From contig NZ_JBGCVY010000020.1 of assembly GCF_041088075.1 (NCBI RefSeq), forward strand, positions 58,084 to 122,083: a stretch of DNA of 64,000 nt. Direction: 5' to 3'. The stretch comes from Mucilaginibacter_A sp041088075 (lineage in GTDB: Bacteria; Bacteroidota; Bacteroidia; Sphingobacteriales; Sphingobacteriaceae). Position 1 is the stretch's first letter. Every line of letters begins with the position of its first letter. Below, one piece after another: positions 24,053-31,725 of the stretch. The notes beneath the pieces are model-generated. The model made no database searches. It was not told where the DNA came from and saw only the letters and a program-made list of their open reading frames with translations. The translations under genes were made by a program, and so were the position numbers.

Positions 24053-24093
24053 TAAAAGAAGCACGCTTTCTCCAAATGAAAGCGTGCTTCTTT
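24053..24093. terminator. Terminator of icd built on a motif copy
   Basis: A perfect 16-base stem, AAAGAAGCACGCTTTC at 24055-24070 against its reverse complement at 24078-24093, with a seven-base loop. The left arm is an almost exact dispersed motif (TAAAAGAAGCAC) preceded by ATTTTATGCCGA, so the repeat itself forms the terminator. Confidence 0.88.
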
Positions 24094-24108
24094 GTTAAAA
24101 TACTTGCT

Positions 24109-24116
24109 TATATTTG
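24109..24116 (+). promoter_or_regulatory. -7 box TATATTTG of hicBA, 3 bases before ATG
   Basis: TAnnTTTG match ending three bases before the hicB start codon at 24120. The message would be leaderless. Confidence 0.6.
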
Positions 24117-24119
24117 ATT

Positions 24120-24335
24120 ATGAAGTTTACAGCAATCATAGAAAAAGGTGAAAACGGCTGGTTAGTTGGCCAGGTAGAAGAAATTCCGGCGGCATTGGCA
24201 CAAGGAAAGACTATTGAAGAATTGAAGGATAATTTGTTGGATGCTTTAAAGTTGGTTTTGGAGGTGAATAAAGAATTGACCGAAAAGGAATATGCCAATA
24301 AAACAACTGTTGTTGAAGATTTGGAACTTTCATAA
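24120..24335 (+). CDS. hicB: HicB-like antitoxin
   Basis: A 71-residue protein of the partial RNase-H-fold HicB type: MKFTAIIEKGENGWLVGQVEEIPAALAQGKTIEELKDNL is the classic opening, here cited by its pieces EKGENGWLVGQV and IPAALAQGKTIEE. It lacks the C-terminal DNA-binding helix found in longer HicB proteins. It would neutralise the HicA RNase encoded next. The start at 24120 is the ATG directly after the -7 box. Its stop codon overlaps the hicA start (TAATG). Antitoxin first is a known alternative gene order. Confidence 0.88.
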   Translation: MKFTAIIEKGENGWLVGQVEEIPAALAQGKTIEELKDNLLDALKLVLEVNKELTEKEYANKTTVVEDLELS

Positions 24336-24523
24336 TGAAACGTTCTGCTTTGATTAAACACCTTCTAAAAAATAGTTGCCAGTTACTTCGTGAAGGAACA
24401 AATCATGCCATTTATCAAAACCCTGTTAACTTAAAACAAACGTCTGTCGGACGACACCAGGAATTGGATAACCAGCTTTGCAAAAAAATATGTAAGCAGT
24501 TAGAAATTCCTGTCATTTCTTAA
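24335..24523 (+). CDS. hicA: HicA-like mRNA interferase toxin
   Basis: A 62-residue protein with the small double-stranded-RNA-binding fold of HicA: KRSALIKHLLKNSCQLLREG, the catalytic His in TNHAIYQNP near residue 24, and the SVGRHQELDNQLCKKICKQL helix. HicA toxins cleave mRNA and tmRNA independently of ribosomes. The gene overlaps hicB by one base. The C-terminus is complete and the active-site His is present, so it looks functional. Confidence 0.9.
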   Translation: MKRSALIKHLLKNSCQLLREGTNHAIYQNPVNLKQTSVGRHQELDNQLCKKICKQLEIPVIS

Positions 24524-24541
24524 TTTTGCTATCAAAAACTT

Positions 24542-25522
24542 ATGTCTCAACTATATCCATTAAAATTCAAAACCATCTTTAAAGATAAAATCTGGGGTGG
24601 CGAAAAAATAAAAACTGTTTTAGGAAAAGATTTTTCTCCGCTGCCTAATTGTGGCGAAACCTGGGAAGTTTCCGGCGTAAAAGGCGATATTTCTGTAGTT
24701 GCCGAAGGCGAACTGGCCGGAAAAGCTTTAACTAATTTGCTTGAAGAATACCAAGGCAAACTTGCCGGAAACAAAGTTTTTGAAAAATTCGGAACAGAAT
24801 TTCCGCTGCTGATCAAATTTATTGATGCCAATGATGACCTTTCCATCCAAGTTCACCCGGATGATGAATTGGGCAAAAAACGCCATAACTCTTTCGGCAA
24901 AACCGAAATGTGGTATGTGCTGCAAGCCGATCCTGGTTCAACATTAATTTCAGGATTTAACCAACAGGTTGATGAAAAATTATACTTGGATAAGTTAAAC
25001 AGCGGCAAACTTTCAGATATTTTAAACAAAGAAGAAGTACAAAAAGGGGACATTTTCTTTTTGCCAGCCGGCCGCGTGCATACAATTGGAAAAGGTTTAT
25101 TGATTGCCGAAATCCAGCAAACTTCGGATATCACTTACCGCATTTATGATTTTGACCGCGTGGACGACAAAGGCCAAAAACGCGAACTGCACACGGAAGA
25201 AGCTTTGGCCGCAATTGATTACAAAGTTTACCCGGAATACAAATCCAAGTATCCTCACAAAACAAATGAAATTGTGGAAGCCGTAACTTGTCCGTATTTC
25301 ACAACCAATATTTTAGAATTTACAGAAAACACCAATCGGGATTATTCAAACTTGGATTCTTTCGTGATCCATGTTTGTGTTGATGGCGCTTATGATTTAG
25401 TTTGCAATAATCAAAAGTTCCAAGTTAAAAAAGGGGATTGTATGTTGATTCCAAATGTCATCAAAAACATACAATTAGAAACTACAACTGGCTTCAAAGT
25501 ATTGGAAACATTTGTGCCATAA
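24542..25522 (+). CDS. manA: Mannose-6-phosphate isomerase, class I
   Basis: A 326-residue cupin-type zinc isomerase interconverting mannose 6-phosphate and fructose 6-phosphate. Zinc ligands can be located in SIQVHPDDELGKKRHN (Gln and His), FGKTEMWYVL (Glu) and PAGRVHTIGKG (His). The length and the ETWEVSG opening match short bacterial class I enzymes related to B. subtilis ManA. It starts 18 bases after hicA but is probably an independent unit. It may serve mannan catabolism or GDP-mannose supply. A shared hairpin at 25527-25580 separates it from the convergent Rieske gene. Confidence 0.94.
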   Translation: MSQLYPLKFKTIFKDKIWGGEKIKTVLGKDFSPLPNCGETWEVSGVKGDISVVAEGELAGKALTNLLEEYQGKLAGNKVFEKFGTEFPLLIKFIDANDDLSIQVHPDDELGKKRHNSFGKTEMWYVLQADPGSTLISGFNQQVDEKLYLDKLNSGKLSDILNKEEVQKGDIFFLPAGRVHTIGKGLLIAEIQQTSDITYRIYDFDRVDDKGQKRELHTEEALAAIDYKVYPEYKSKYPHKTNEIVEAVTCPYFTTNILEFTENTNRDYSNLDSFVIHVCVDGAYDLVCNNQKFQVKKGDCMLIPNVIKNIQLETTTGFKVLETFVP

Positions 25523-25526
25523 CAAA

Positions 25527-25580
25527 TTTTATACGATAAAAGAAGCATCCAATTGTAATGCTTCTTTTATCGGTATAAAA
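25527..25580. terminator. Bidirectional hairpin made of two motif copies
   Basis: TTTTATACGA-TAAAAGAAGCAT (copy 25537-25548), nine bases, then ATGCTTCTTTTA-TCGGTATAAAA (copy 25558-25569). The whole two-part motif is mirrored, giving about a 20-base stem between convergent manA and Rieske genes. Confidence 0.88.
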
Positions 25581-25593
25581 TCCAAGTTAATAT

Positions 25594-26487
25594 TTACTGC
25601 TTGTCGTTTTTTATTAAACGGACTTCAATTTGTCCGTTGTTAATGCGTGTTTCAAATTTTGGTTGCGGTTCTGTAGCTGGCCCGTCAATCACGCTTCCAT
25701 CTTTTAAAGAAAAAACAGAATGGTGCCACGGACAACGAACGCTGCAATCATCCAGCAAATCGCCGTCGCAAAGCGGCCCGCCCAAGTGCGAACAAGTATT
25801 GGCCAAGGCAAATATTTCCCCGTTTTTCCGGGCCAGTAATATATCTATTTCTCCGGCTTTGCCTTTTTTCATGGAATTATCTGCCAGTTCCGCTTCCGGT
25901 AAAACTGCTGTAAATTCTTTCGGATATTCTACCGAAGTTGCGGTATGGTCAACGCCAACCTGTTCATTATAAATCAAATGCCCACCCAGATACGCCGCCA
26001 CGCTGGTGATGCCGTAACCCAGCATCGCCAAACCAATTGCCGTTTTGCGAGAATCTTTTTGCTTACGCATATAATAAGAAGTTGCGTAAAGCGCAGTTGC
26101 GCTGATGTTCATTAAGCCATGCATCAAACCTATGGCACGTTTTTTCTTAGTGGTTCCTGTCCAGTCTGTCATCCCGGAAACTGCCGCACCTGCTGCGCCA
26201 AATAAGCCAATTGCAATGGCTGCATCGGCACCTGCTTTATACTTTTTCTTGCCCAACAACTCCATTCCATCCAACACAGCCGCTGCCGTCCAGGAACCAA
26301 CCGGAACATCCGTAATAACCGGATGCAACGGGTGACCAAGCCAGGTTCCGTGTAAAAAATTTTTGATCTTTTGTCCGGCTTCTCCGCCTGCTTTATAGGC
26401 GTTAAGTATGGCCGGTTGGATTTTATCGCCTGCTGCATTGAGCCATTCCTGTTTGGCAATTGCATCCATTACGTCTTCTGCGTTCAT
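25594..26487 (-). CDS. DUF2231 membrane protein fused to a Rieske 2Fe-2S domain
   Basis: A 297-residue protein. The first ~180 residues match DUF2231 (LGHPLHPVITDVPVGSW) with about four membrane helices. The last ~100 residues are a Rieske domain with the cluster ligands CSHLGG and CPWHHS in a CxH-CxxH arrangement. Electron transfer at the cytoplasmic membrane is inferred, but no partner oxygenase or cytochrome is adjacent. The gene is preceded by AAGGAG seven bases before the ATG, one of the few Shine-Dalgarno-like sites here, and it is followed upstream by the small protein gene at 26518 on the same strand, 30 bases away, so the two probably form an operon. Confidence 0.87.
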   Translation of the reverse strand: MNAEDVMDAIAKQEWLNAAGDKIQPAILNAYKAGGEAGQKIKNFLHGTWLGHPLHPVITDVPVGSWTAAAVLDGMELLGKKKYKAGADAAIAIGLFGAAGAAVSGMTDWTGTTKKKRAIGLMHGLMNISATALYATSYYMRKQKDSRKTAIGLAMLGYGITSVAAYLGGHLIYNEQVGVDHTATSVEYPKEFTAVLPEAELADNSMKKGKAGEIDILLARKNGEIFALANTCSHLGGPLCDGDLLDDCSVRCPWHHSVFSLKDGSVIDGPATEPQPKFETRINNGQIEVRLIKNDKQ

Positions 26488-26517
26488 TGTATTTCTCCTT
26501 ATTTCTTTTATTTGTAT

Positions 26518-26817
26518 TTATTTCGACGGGTTTTTAGTGTGTGGCTTTTTACCAAGTTCATGCCAATCGTTCTCGTGCATTTCAATGTTATAAAATTCTG
26601 CAGCTTTCCTGATGTTGGCAAAAGCCAGGTCGCGCTCCTCATCGGTTACGTCTTTTACCTGATCAAAACGTGCAAGGGCATTTTTAACGTGCGAAGCGTC
26701 GGTAATAGGCTCTTTGCGCTGCTTTGGAAATGCAAAAACGCTTTCCGGTAATTCCTTTTTTTCTTTAGCACTTAATTTGCCGTGCGTTGTATCTGGTTTC
26801 CAAGTCGTTTTTGCCAT
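26518..26817 (-). CDS. Small conserved protein, DUF6582-like
   Basis: A 99-residue hydrophilic protein: KTTWKPDTTHGKLSAKEKKE, VFAFPKQRKEPITDASHVKN, ALARFDQVKDVTDEERDLA and KAAEFYNIEMHENDWHEL. The pattern FPxxRKxPLxDAxHVxNALARF is shared with small proteins (DUF6582) found also in phages and plasmids; the family assignment is from memory. The function is not known. It lies upstream of the Rieske gene in the same direction. Confidence 0.75.
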   Translation of the reverse strand: MAKTTWKPDTTHGKLSAKEKKELPESVFAFPKQRKEPITDASHVKNALARFDQVKDVTDEERDLAFANIRKAAEFYNIEMHENDWHELGKKPHTKNPSK

Positions 26818-27018
26818 TGTTTATACCTCTTTTTTATACTGTTTCCCGTCCTTAAACTTATCAATAACTAAAAAAACAACATTTTTTCATTGAATAAATG
26901 CAATTAAATTAACGGCCGACAATAATTATTTAGATAATTATTAAAAAGGAAGAAAGCACATACATTGTTTTGCGGAAAGCGGATATATTCATGCTTAAAG
27001 AGAAAATGATGATTTTGA

Positions 27019-27041
27019 ATGCTTCTTTTGTGCCCTAAAAA
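27019..27041 (-). repeat. Slightly degenerate motif copy
   Basis: ATGCTTCTTTTG (G replacing the last A) followed by CCCTAAAAATC, directly at the 3' end of the RluA-type gene. The rest of the 26818-27041 gap is AT-rich with no gene. Confidence 0.7.
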
Positions 27042-27764
27042 TCATTGGCCGAAAACTTCAAACTTTTCCCAGAAACCATCTTTCGGCAGCGGCGCCAAAA
27101 TATCAACCGGTTCTTTTTTTACAGGATGGATAAATTGCAAACGGCGGGCGTGCAAACAAATGCTTTTTTTCAAACTGCCGCGCGGATAACCATATTTGTT
27201 ATCGCCAACAATCGGGCAGCCCAAAGTAGAAAGCTGTACCCGGATTTGATGCGGACGGCCGGTTATCGGATCAACTTCGATCAAATAATAACCGTTCAGT
27301 TCGCCAAGCAACTTGTAGTTTAATTCCGCCCGCTGGCTGCCAACAACTTCTTTATGATGCGGCGTGGTTATGTTTTTCTGCTGGTTTTTGACCAGCCAAT
27401 GCACCAAATTCCCAGTTTCCGGAACTGGTTTATTGCGCACAACCGCCCAGTAAGTTTTGTGCATCTCTCGGCTTTTGAACATTTCGTTCACGCGCTCCAA
27501 AGCTTTACTGGTTTTGGCGAACAAAATCACGCCGCTCACCGGCCGATCCAAACGATGAACAACACCTAAAAAAGCACCGTTGGGTTTGTTGTATTTTTGG
27601 GCGAGGTAACGCTTTACTTTCTCGTCCAGCGGTTCGTCGCCGGTTTCATCTACCTGCACAATATCCCCTGCCCTTTTGTTGATGGCAATCAGGTGGTTAT
27701 CCTCATACAAAATATCTTTTGGGGTAATATCGGAAGGCGTTGGAATATATTGAGATTGACGCAT
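27042..27764 (-). CDS. RluA-family RNA pseudouridine synthase
   Basis: A 240-residue enzyme. The catalytic Asp is in GVVHRLDRPVSGVILFAKT (HRLD motif near residue 72). The second conserved segment is GRPHQIRVQLSTLGCPIVGD. No N-terminal S4 domain is present, as in RluA or the RsuA-like short forms; it begins directly with ILYEDNHLIAINKRAGDIVQ. It isomerises uridine in rRNA or tRNA; the target site cannot be assigned. A motif copy (27781) and a fold-back repeat lie upstream. Confidence 0.9.
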   Translation of the reverse strand: MRQSQYIPTPSDITPKDILYEDNHLIAINKRAGDIVQVDETGDEPLDEKVKRYLAQKYNKPNGAFLGVVHRLDRPVSGVILFAKTSKALERVNEMFKSREMHKTYWAVVRNKPVPETGNLVHWLVKNQQKNITTPHHKEVVGSQRAELNYKLLGELNGYYLIEVDPITGRPHQIRVQLSTLGCPIVGDNKYGYPRGSLKKSICLHARRLQFIHPVKKEPVDILAPLPKDGFWEKFEVFGQ

Positions 27765-27780
27765 AATGATTTATATGTGG

Positions 27781-27792
27781 TAAAAGAAGTAT
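27781..27792 (+). repeat. TAAAAGAAGTAT motif copy
   Basis: Plus-strand variant ending GTAT, immediately adjacent to the GTCATGCCG fold-back repeat. Confidence 0.8.
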
Positions 27793-27795
27793 GTG

Positions 27796-27878
27796 TTGTC
27801 ATGCCGAACCTTTTTCGGCATCTCATCAGAAAGGTTTTGATCTATCCAGAGAGATCCTGAAACAAGTTCAGGATGACA
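27796..27878. repeat. Inverted repeat of the GTCAT-CCTGAAC type
   Basis: TTGTCATGCCGAACC..GGCATCTC on the left and GAGATCC..GTTCAGGATGACAA on the right. Each arm has its own small hairpin (GCCGAA-TTCGGC and CCTGAA-TTCAGG), and the outer ends pair as TTGTCAT with ATGACAA. This is a conventional interspersed repeat type in Bacteroidota, located at the 3' end of panB. Confidence 0.8.
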
Positions 27879-27884
27879 AAAAGC

Positions 27885-28700
27885 TCAATACTGCTCCTTC
27901 TCCCCCGGAAAATCTTTTGACTTTACATCTTTAATATAAGCTTTTACCGCGCGGCTCATCTCATCAAACAGGTTTGAATATTGTCTTAAAAACCGCGGTT
28001 TAAAACCTTTGTTCATGCCCAGCATATCGTGTATCACCAAAACCTGTCCGTCGCAACTGCCGCCCGCACCGATGCCAATGGTTGGGATGGACAGACTTTC
28101 GGTTACTTCCTGCGCTAATTTGGCCGGGATTTTCTCCAAAACCACACCAAAACAGCCCAATTCCTGCAAAGCCAAAGCATCCGATTTTAACTTCATCGCT
28201 TCTGCTTCTTCTTTGGCGCGAACAGTATAAGTCCCAAATTTATATATGGATTGCGGCGTTAAACCCAAATGGCCCATCACCGGGATTCCGGCTGCTAAAA
28301 TCCGCGTTACCGATTCGGCAATTTCGGTTCCTCCTTCCATTTTTACGGCGTGCGCACCGGCTTCTTTCATAATCCGAATGGCAGAATTCAACGCTTCTTT
28401 AGAATTTCCCTGGTACGAGCCAAAAGGCAAATCCACCACCACCAACGCTTTTTTTGCCGCGCGAACAACGGACGAAGCATGGTAAATCATCTGGTCCAAT
28501 GTAATAGGCAGCGTAGTTTCGTGTCCGGCCATTACATTGGAAGCCGAATCGCCAACCAGCATCACGTCAATTCCGGCATCTTCCACAATCGTTGCCATCG
28601 AAAAATCATACGCTGTCAGCATCGAAATCTTCTCGCCGCGCTGCTTCATTTCCTGCAATGTATTGGTGGTTATCCGCTTAACTTCTTTATTTACAGACAT
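27885..28700 (-). CDS. panB: 3-methyl-2-oxobutanoate hydroxymethyltransferase
   Basis: A 271-residue TIM-barrel enzyme that makes ketopantoate from 2-oxoisovalerate using 5,10-methylenetetrahydrofolate, the first step of pantothenate synthesis. Recognised by KISMLTAYDFSMATIVEDAG, the metal-binding VGDSASNV (Asp) and GSYQGNSKEAL, the MEGG segment with the Glu ligand, GIPVMGHLGLTPQS and TIGIGAGGSCDGQVLV. The length is normal. It is monocistronic here; panC is not in the window. Confidence 0.97.
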   Translation of the reverse strand: MSVNKEVKRITTNTLQEMKQRGEKISMLTAYDFSMATIVEDAGIDVMLVGDSASNVMAGHETTLPITLDQMIYHASSVVRAAKKALVVVDLPFGSYQGNSKEALNSAIRIMKEAGAHAVKMEGGTEIAESVTRILAAGIPVMGHLGLTPQSIYKFGTYTVRAKEEAEAMKLKSDALALQELGCFGVVLEKIPAKLAQEVTESLSIPTIGIGAGGSCDGQVLVIHDMLGMNKGFKPRFLRQYSNLFDEMSRAVKAYIKDVKSKDFPGEKEQY

Positions 28701-28874
28701 TTTATCGTTTATTTTATGCTGATTTCAGAATTTGTAAATGTAGAATAACCGTTGGTAAAAACCTGAAACCGGGCTTCTAAAAATCCAACGAAAAAACTAA
28801 CTTTGGCTCCTGTGAAAACAGACGCTCCATTCCGCTTTTTCCTGCACGTTTCACCTCTGGTTTTCCTTCGGGAG

Positions 28875-28886
28875 ATGCTTCTTTTA
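28875..28886 (-). repeat. TAAAAGAAGCAT motif copy
   Basis: Exact minus-strand copy 22 bases upstream of the carA start, in the divergent panB-carA gap. Confidence 0.85.
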
Positions 28887-28908
28887 TCCACCTTTTTTCA
28901 GAATCAAC

Positions 28909-30021
28909 ATGACTAACTTCACCAAATTACCAGCCGTTTTGTTACTGGCCGATGGCACGGTTTACCACGGAAAAGCCGCCGGAAAAATCGGCACAACCGT
29001 TGGCGAGATTTGCTTTAACACCGGCATGACGGGCTACCAGGAAATTTTTACCGATCCTTCTTACTTCGGCCAAATCATGGTTACCACGAACGCGCACATT
29101 GGCAACTACGGTATCCACCATGACGAAACGGAATCCGGACAGATACAGATTTCGGGTTTGGTTTGCAAGAATTACAACATCCAATACAGCCGGAAAGAAG
29201 CGGATTTGTCCATTCAGGATTACTTCCAGGAACAAAATATTGTTTCCATTTCGGATATTGATACGCGGGAACTGGTTCGCCATATCCGTGATAAAGGCGC
29301 CATGAACGCCATTATTTCTTCGGAAACGTTGGATTTGGATGCGTTAAAAGCAAGGCTAAAAGAAGTACCGTCAATGGACGGGCTGGAGCTTTCTTCGCAG
29401 GTTTCGACCAATGAAACTTACGATATTGGCGATGAAAACTCGGCATACCGGGTTGCCGTTTTGGATTTGGGCGTGAAGAAAAACATTTTGCGCAATTTTT
29501 CTGAGCGTGGTGTTTTTGCCCGCGTTTTTCCTTCGTACACTACGTTTGAGGAAATGCAGGAATTTAACCCGACCGGTTATTTTATTTCCAACGGCCCCGG
29601 CGACCCGGCTGCGATGGATTATGCCATTACAACCGTAAAAAATATTCTGGAGGCCGATAAACCGATGTTTGGCATTTGTTTGGGCCATCAATTGTTGGCT
29701 TTGGCAAATGATATCCCAACACAAAAAATGTTTAACGGCCATCGTGGCATCAACCATCCGGTAAAAAACATCATTAAAAACCATTGCGAAGTAACCTCAC
29801 AAAACCATGGTTTTGGCGTGGTGCAGGATGCCGTTAAAAATTCGGACAAAGTAGAAATTACGCACATCAACTTAAATGATAATTCGATTGAAGGAATCCG
29901 CGTAAAAGGTAAAAACGCGTTTTCGGTTCAATATCACCCGGAAGCTTCTCCCGGACCGCATGATTCCAGGTATTTGTTTGATGATTTTGTGGAGATGATG
30001 GGGAAAAAGTCGGAAAGTTAG
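28909..30021 (+). CDS. carA: Carbamoyl-phosphate synthase small (glutaminase) subunit
   Basis: A 370-residue protein. The N-terminal domain has GTTVGEICFNTGMTGYQE and DPSYFGQI. The class I glutamine amidotransferase domain (about residues 180-365) contains the catalytic Cys in GICLGHQLLA and the His-x-Glu pair in QYHPEASPGPHDS. It supplies ammonia to CarB for pyrimidine and arginine synthesis. The large subunit gene is not downstream; a toxin-antitoxin remnant follows instead. Pyrimidine gene pyrC is 10 kb away. Confidence 0.97.
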   Translation: MTNFTKLPAVLLLADGTVYHGKAAGKIGTTVGEICFNTGMTGYQEIFTDPSYFGQIMVTTNAHIGNYGIHHDETESGQIQISGLVCKNYNIQYSRKEADLSIQDYFQEQNIVSISDIDTRELVRHIRDKGAMNAIISSETLDLDALKARLKEVPSMDGLELSSQVSTNETYDIGDENSAYRVAVLDLGVKKNILRNFSERGVFARVFPSYTTFEEMQEFNPTGYFISNGPGDPAAMDYAITTVKNILEADKPMFGICLGHQLLALANDIPTQKMFNGHRGINHPVKNIIKNHCEVTSQNHGFGVVQDAVKNSDKVEITHINLNDNSIEGIRVKGKNAFSVQYHPEASPGPHDSRYLFDDFVEMMGKKSES

Positions 30022-30065
30022 GAAAGTCGGGAAAGTCCGAAAGATTGAAAGTTCAAATAAAATTA

Positions 30066-30141
30066 AAGCTGCTGTAAAAGGTGGCTTTTTTGTGGATGCT
30101 GTTTTTATCGGGTAAAAGTTTGTATTGGATTAAAATCCAAG
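30066..30141 (+). repeat. Direct repeat copy 1 (about 76 bases)
   Basis: Contains CTGTAAAAGGTGGCTTTTTT, then the motif variant ATGCTGTTTTTA (30096-30107) and a terminal hairpin TTGGATT-AA-AATCCAA. It is matched at roughly 80 percent by 30625-30702. Its end abuts the surviving C-terminal fragment of higB. Confidence 0.85.
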
Positions 30142-30226
30142 CCTGAAAGTAAACAAGAATTACCGGATTATATTTCGCTTTGACGGGCAACACGCTTATG
30201 ACCTTGATTATATAGATTACCATTAG
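30134..30226 (+). pseudogene. higB: higB toxin remnant, C-terminal ~30 codons
   Basis: Reading from 30134 to the TAG at 30224-30226 gives NPSLKVNKNYRIIFRF followed by DGQHAYDLDYIDYH and stop. This is the typical HigB/RelE-superfamily C-terminus (NxxYRIxFRF ... DVxIxDYH). The frame is closed by a stop just upstream, and the N-terminal ~60 residues are missing, replaced by the direct-repeat element at 30066-30141. The fragment ends 11 bases before higA, exactly where an intact higB would end. The toxin is therefore almost certainly dead. Confidence 0.8.
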
Positions 30227-30237
30227 TAAACGCAACC

Positions 30238-30525
30238 ATGAGACAAATCCATCCCGGTGAAATATTACGCGAAGAAGTAATTGCAGCCAACCAACTAAGC
30301 ATAACAGAAACCGCAAAACTATTGGGCATTTCGCGGCAAAGTTTAAACAATATTGTACATCAGAAATCTGATATTACACCTGAAATGGCTTTCCGGATTG
30401 CAAAAGTATTTGGAGGGACTGCTGATATTTGGGCCAACCTGCAAACCAAGTATAACTTGTATTTGGCAGCCGAAAAAACCAAAGAATTGGATTTGAAACC
30501 TTATCAGTATGAACGTTCTGCTTAG
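30238..30525 (+). CDS. higA: HigA-family antitoxin (XRE helix-turn-helix)
   Basis: A 95-residue protein with the HigA opening RQIHPGEILREEVIAANQLS, a helix-turn-helix (ITETAKLLGISRQSLNNIVHQ) and the following KSDITPEMAFRIAKVFGGTADIWANLQ. It would normally bind HigB and repress the operon. Its toxin gene upstream is reduced to a fragment, so it is either an orphan repressor or acts on another toxin. It is flanked by the two ~76-base direct repeats. Confidence 0.93.
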   Translation: MRQIHPGEILREEVIAANQLSITETAKLLGISRQSLNNIVHQKSDITPEMAFRIAKVFGGTADIWANLQTKYNLYLAAEKTKELDLKPYQYERSA

Positions 30526-30820
30526 TTGTTTTTGTAGTTTAAATTATTATGATTTTAGATTGATGTTTTTGTGAAACTGATCACAAAATTGGAGAATGTA
30601 CTTTAATTCAGTTGAATAAGTGAAAGGCTACTGTAAAAGGTGGCTTTTTTGTTGATGCTGTTCTTATAAGACAAAGGTTTATCTTGGATTAGAAATCCGA
30701 AGTTCAAAGGACGGGATTGCAAATCCCGACCAGTAGAAAGTCCAATTTTTTAAAATTTATGTTTATAAAACAAAAAAGCTAACCATAATTTAATTAGCCT
30801 TTACGATTAATTTTATAAAT
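30526..30820. other. Gap with repeat copy 2 and a small hairpin
   Basis: Nearly 300 bases with no gene. It holds the direct repeat copy at 30625-30702 and, right after it, GGGATT-GCA-AATCCC, a small hairpin related to the 485-600 repeat. Confidence 0.6.
30625..30702 (+). repeat. Direct repeat copy 2 (about 78 bases)
   Basis: CTGTAAAAGGTGGCTTTTTT, a degenerate motif ATGCTGTTCTTA and TTGGATT-AG-AAATCC, in the same order and orientation as copy 1 at 30066. No higB-like coding follows this copy. Confidence 0.82.
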
Positions 30821-31291
30821 TTATACTTTTGAATAAAGCAGTAGGTAAATATAACTTGAATATTTAAACTGTGGAAAAGTGAAGCTTCCAACGGAATGAT
30901 CGAAATCTGTTGCTGTAATTGGATAAGATGTTGGAAGTGCATCAATCCGGTCAGCAAAAATTGGAGTTTCTTGGTGTTTTCTAACCTCAGAGATCATCTG
31001 TTCAAGAGTTTGACTTAGGAACATAAAATATTTTGAACCATTTATTTGATGTTCTTTTTCTATGTATGGGCTTCTTGCAATTAATACATTATGTTTAATG
31101 TTGTGCAAAGGATCGGTACTTAGAAACTTCAAAATTTCGTCCTTTGTCAAATCACCAACTGTTGGTGGTAATATCTCTACGCTGTTAACGTATAGAGGTG
31201 GTTTTTCTTTATACTTCTTACTAACATCAATAATTGTTTCAATTTTTGCAGTAGTTATAATGTCGTAACTTCTACCGTTTTTATCGTACAT
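30821..31291 (-). CDS. Hypothetical protein
   Basis: A 156-residue soluble protein with no signal peptide or membrane segment. Visible parts are YDKNGRSYDIITTAKIETII, LYVNSVEILPPTVGDLTKDE and a C-terminus rich in aromatic residues (FPQFKYSSYIYLLLY). I recognise no family. Codon use and composition are more AT-rich than the flanking genes, and the following 430 bases are strongly AT-rich, which fits recent acquisition together with the damaged toxin-antitoxin locus beside it. It could also be a fast-evolving native gene. Confidence 0.55.
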   Translation of the reverse strand: MYDKNGRSYDIITTAKIETIIDVSKKYKEKPPLYVNSVEILPPTVGDLTKDEILKFLSTDPLHNIKHNVLIARSPYIEKEHQINGSKYFMFLSQTLEQMISEVRKHQETPIFADRIDALPTSYPITATDFDHSVGSFTFPQFKYSSYIYLLLYSKV

Positions 31292-31725
31292 TTTAGGTTT
31301 ATTTTAAGTAAACGTAAATATGGGTTTATTTCAATAAATTCACCAATAATAATCTATAACAACTTATTAACATTCTAATATTTATCATTTAAATTGTTAA
31401 TAACTTTTTTTGACATAATGGGAAACCTGATTTGATTTACTGTTTTCCATTTTTTAATTATTAATTAGTAATTATATTTAATTTGTATTAAAATATAAAT
31501 TTAAAATTTTCTTTAAAAGAAATTAATAAATTTTTATTGTTTTCTACTTGAAATCAAGCTGTTATTGCTTTTTTATGCCAAACAACATGTATTTTATTAT
31601 TTCTGGTTGTCGAGATTTACGCCAATCTACTTAACTCACCCACTGGCTCAAAACTTCTCCAACTTTCACCCCATAAAAAAAGCATCAGCTATAAATCCTG
31701 ATGCTTCTTTTATCAACCAAAAATC
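31292..31725. other. AT-rich gap, 434 bases, no gene seen
   Basis: Long AT-rich stretch with runs of A and T and no convincing reading frame. The only structured part is the terminator at 31674-31712. Confidence 0.65.
31674..31712 (-). terminator. Terminator of galM containing a motif copy
   Basis: AAAGCATCAG and CTGATGCTT pair around a short loop; the right part is an exact minus-strand motif (ATGCTTCTTTTA, 31701-31712) and the left a degenerate one (TAAAAAAAGCAT). On the minus strand the stem runs into seven T residues, 14 bases after the galM stop. Confidence 0.82.

Noticed and set aside
28709..28891. 60-codon minus-strand frame between panB and carA
   Set aside because: Basic low-complexity translation that overlaps the motif copy at 28875; no supporting start signal.
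30053..30350. Minus-strand frames across the higB remnant and higA start
   Set aside because: Basic, low-quality translations overlapping the convincing plus-strand higA and the HigB C-terminal fragment.
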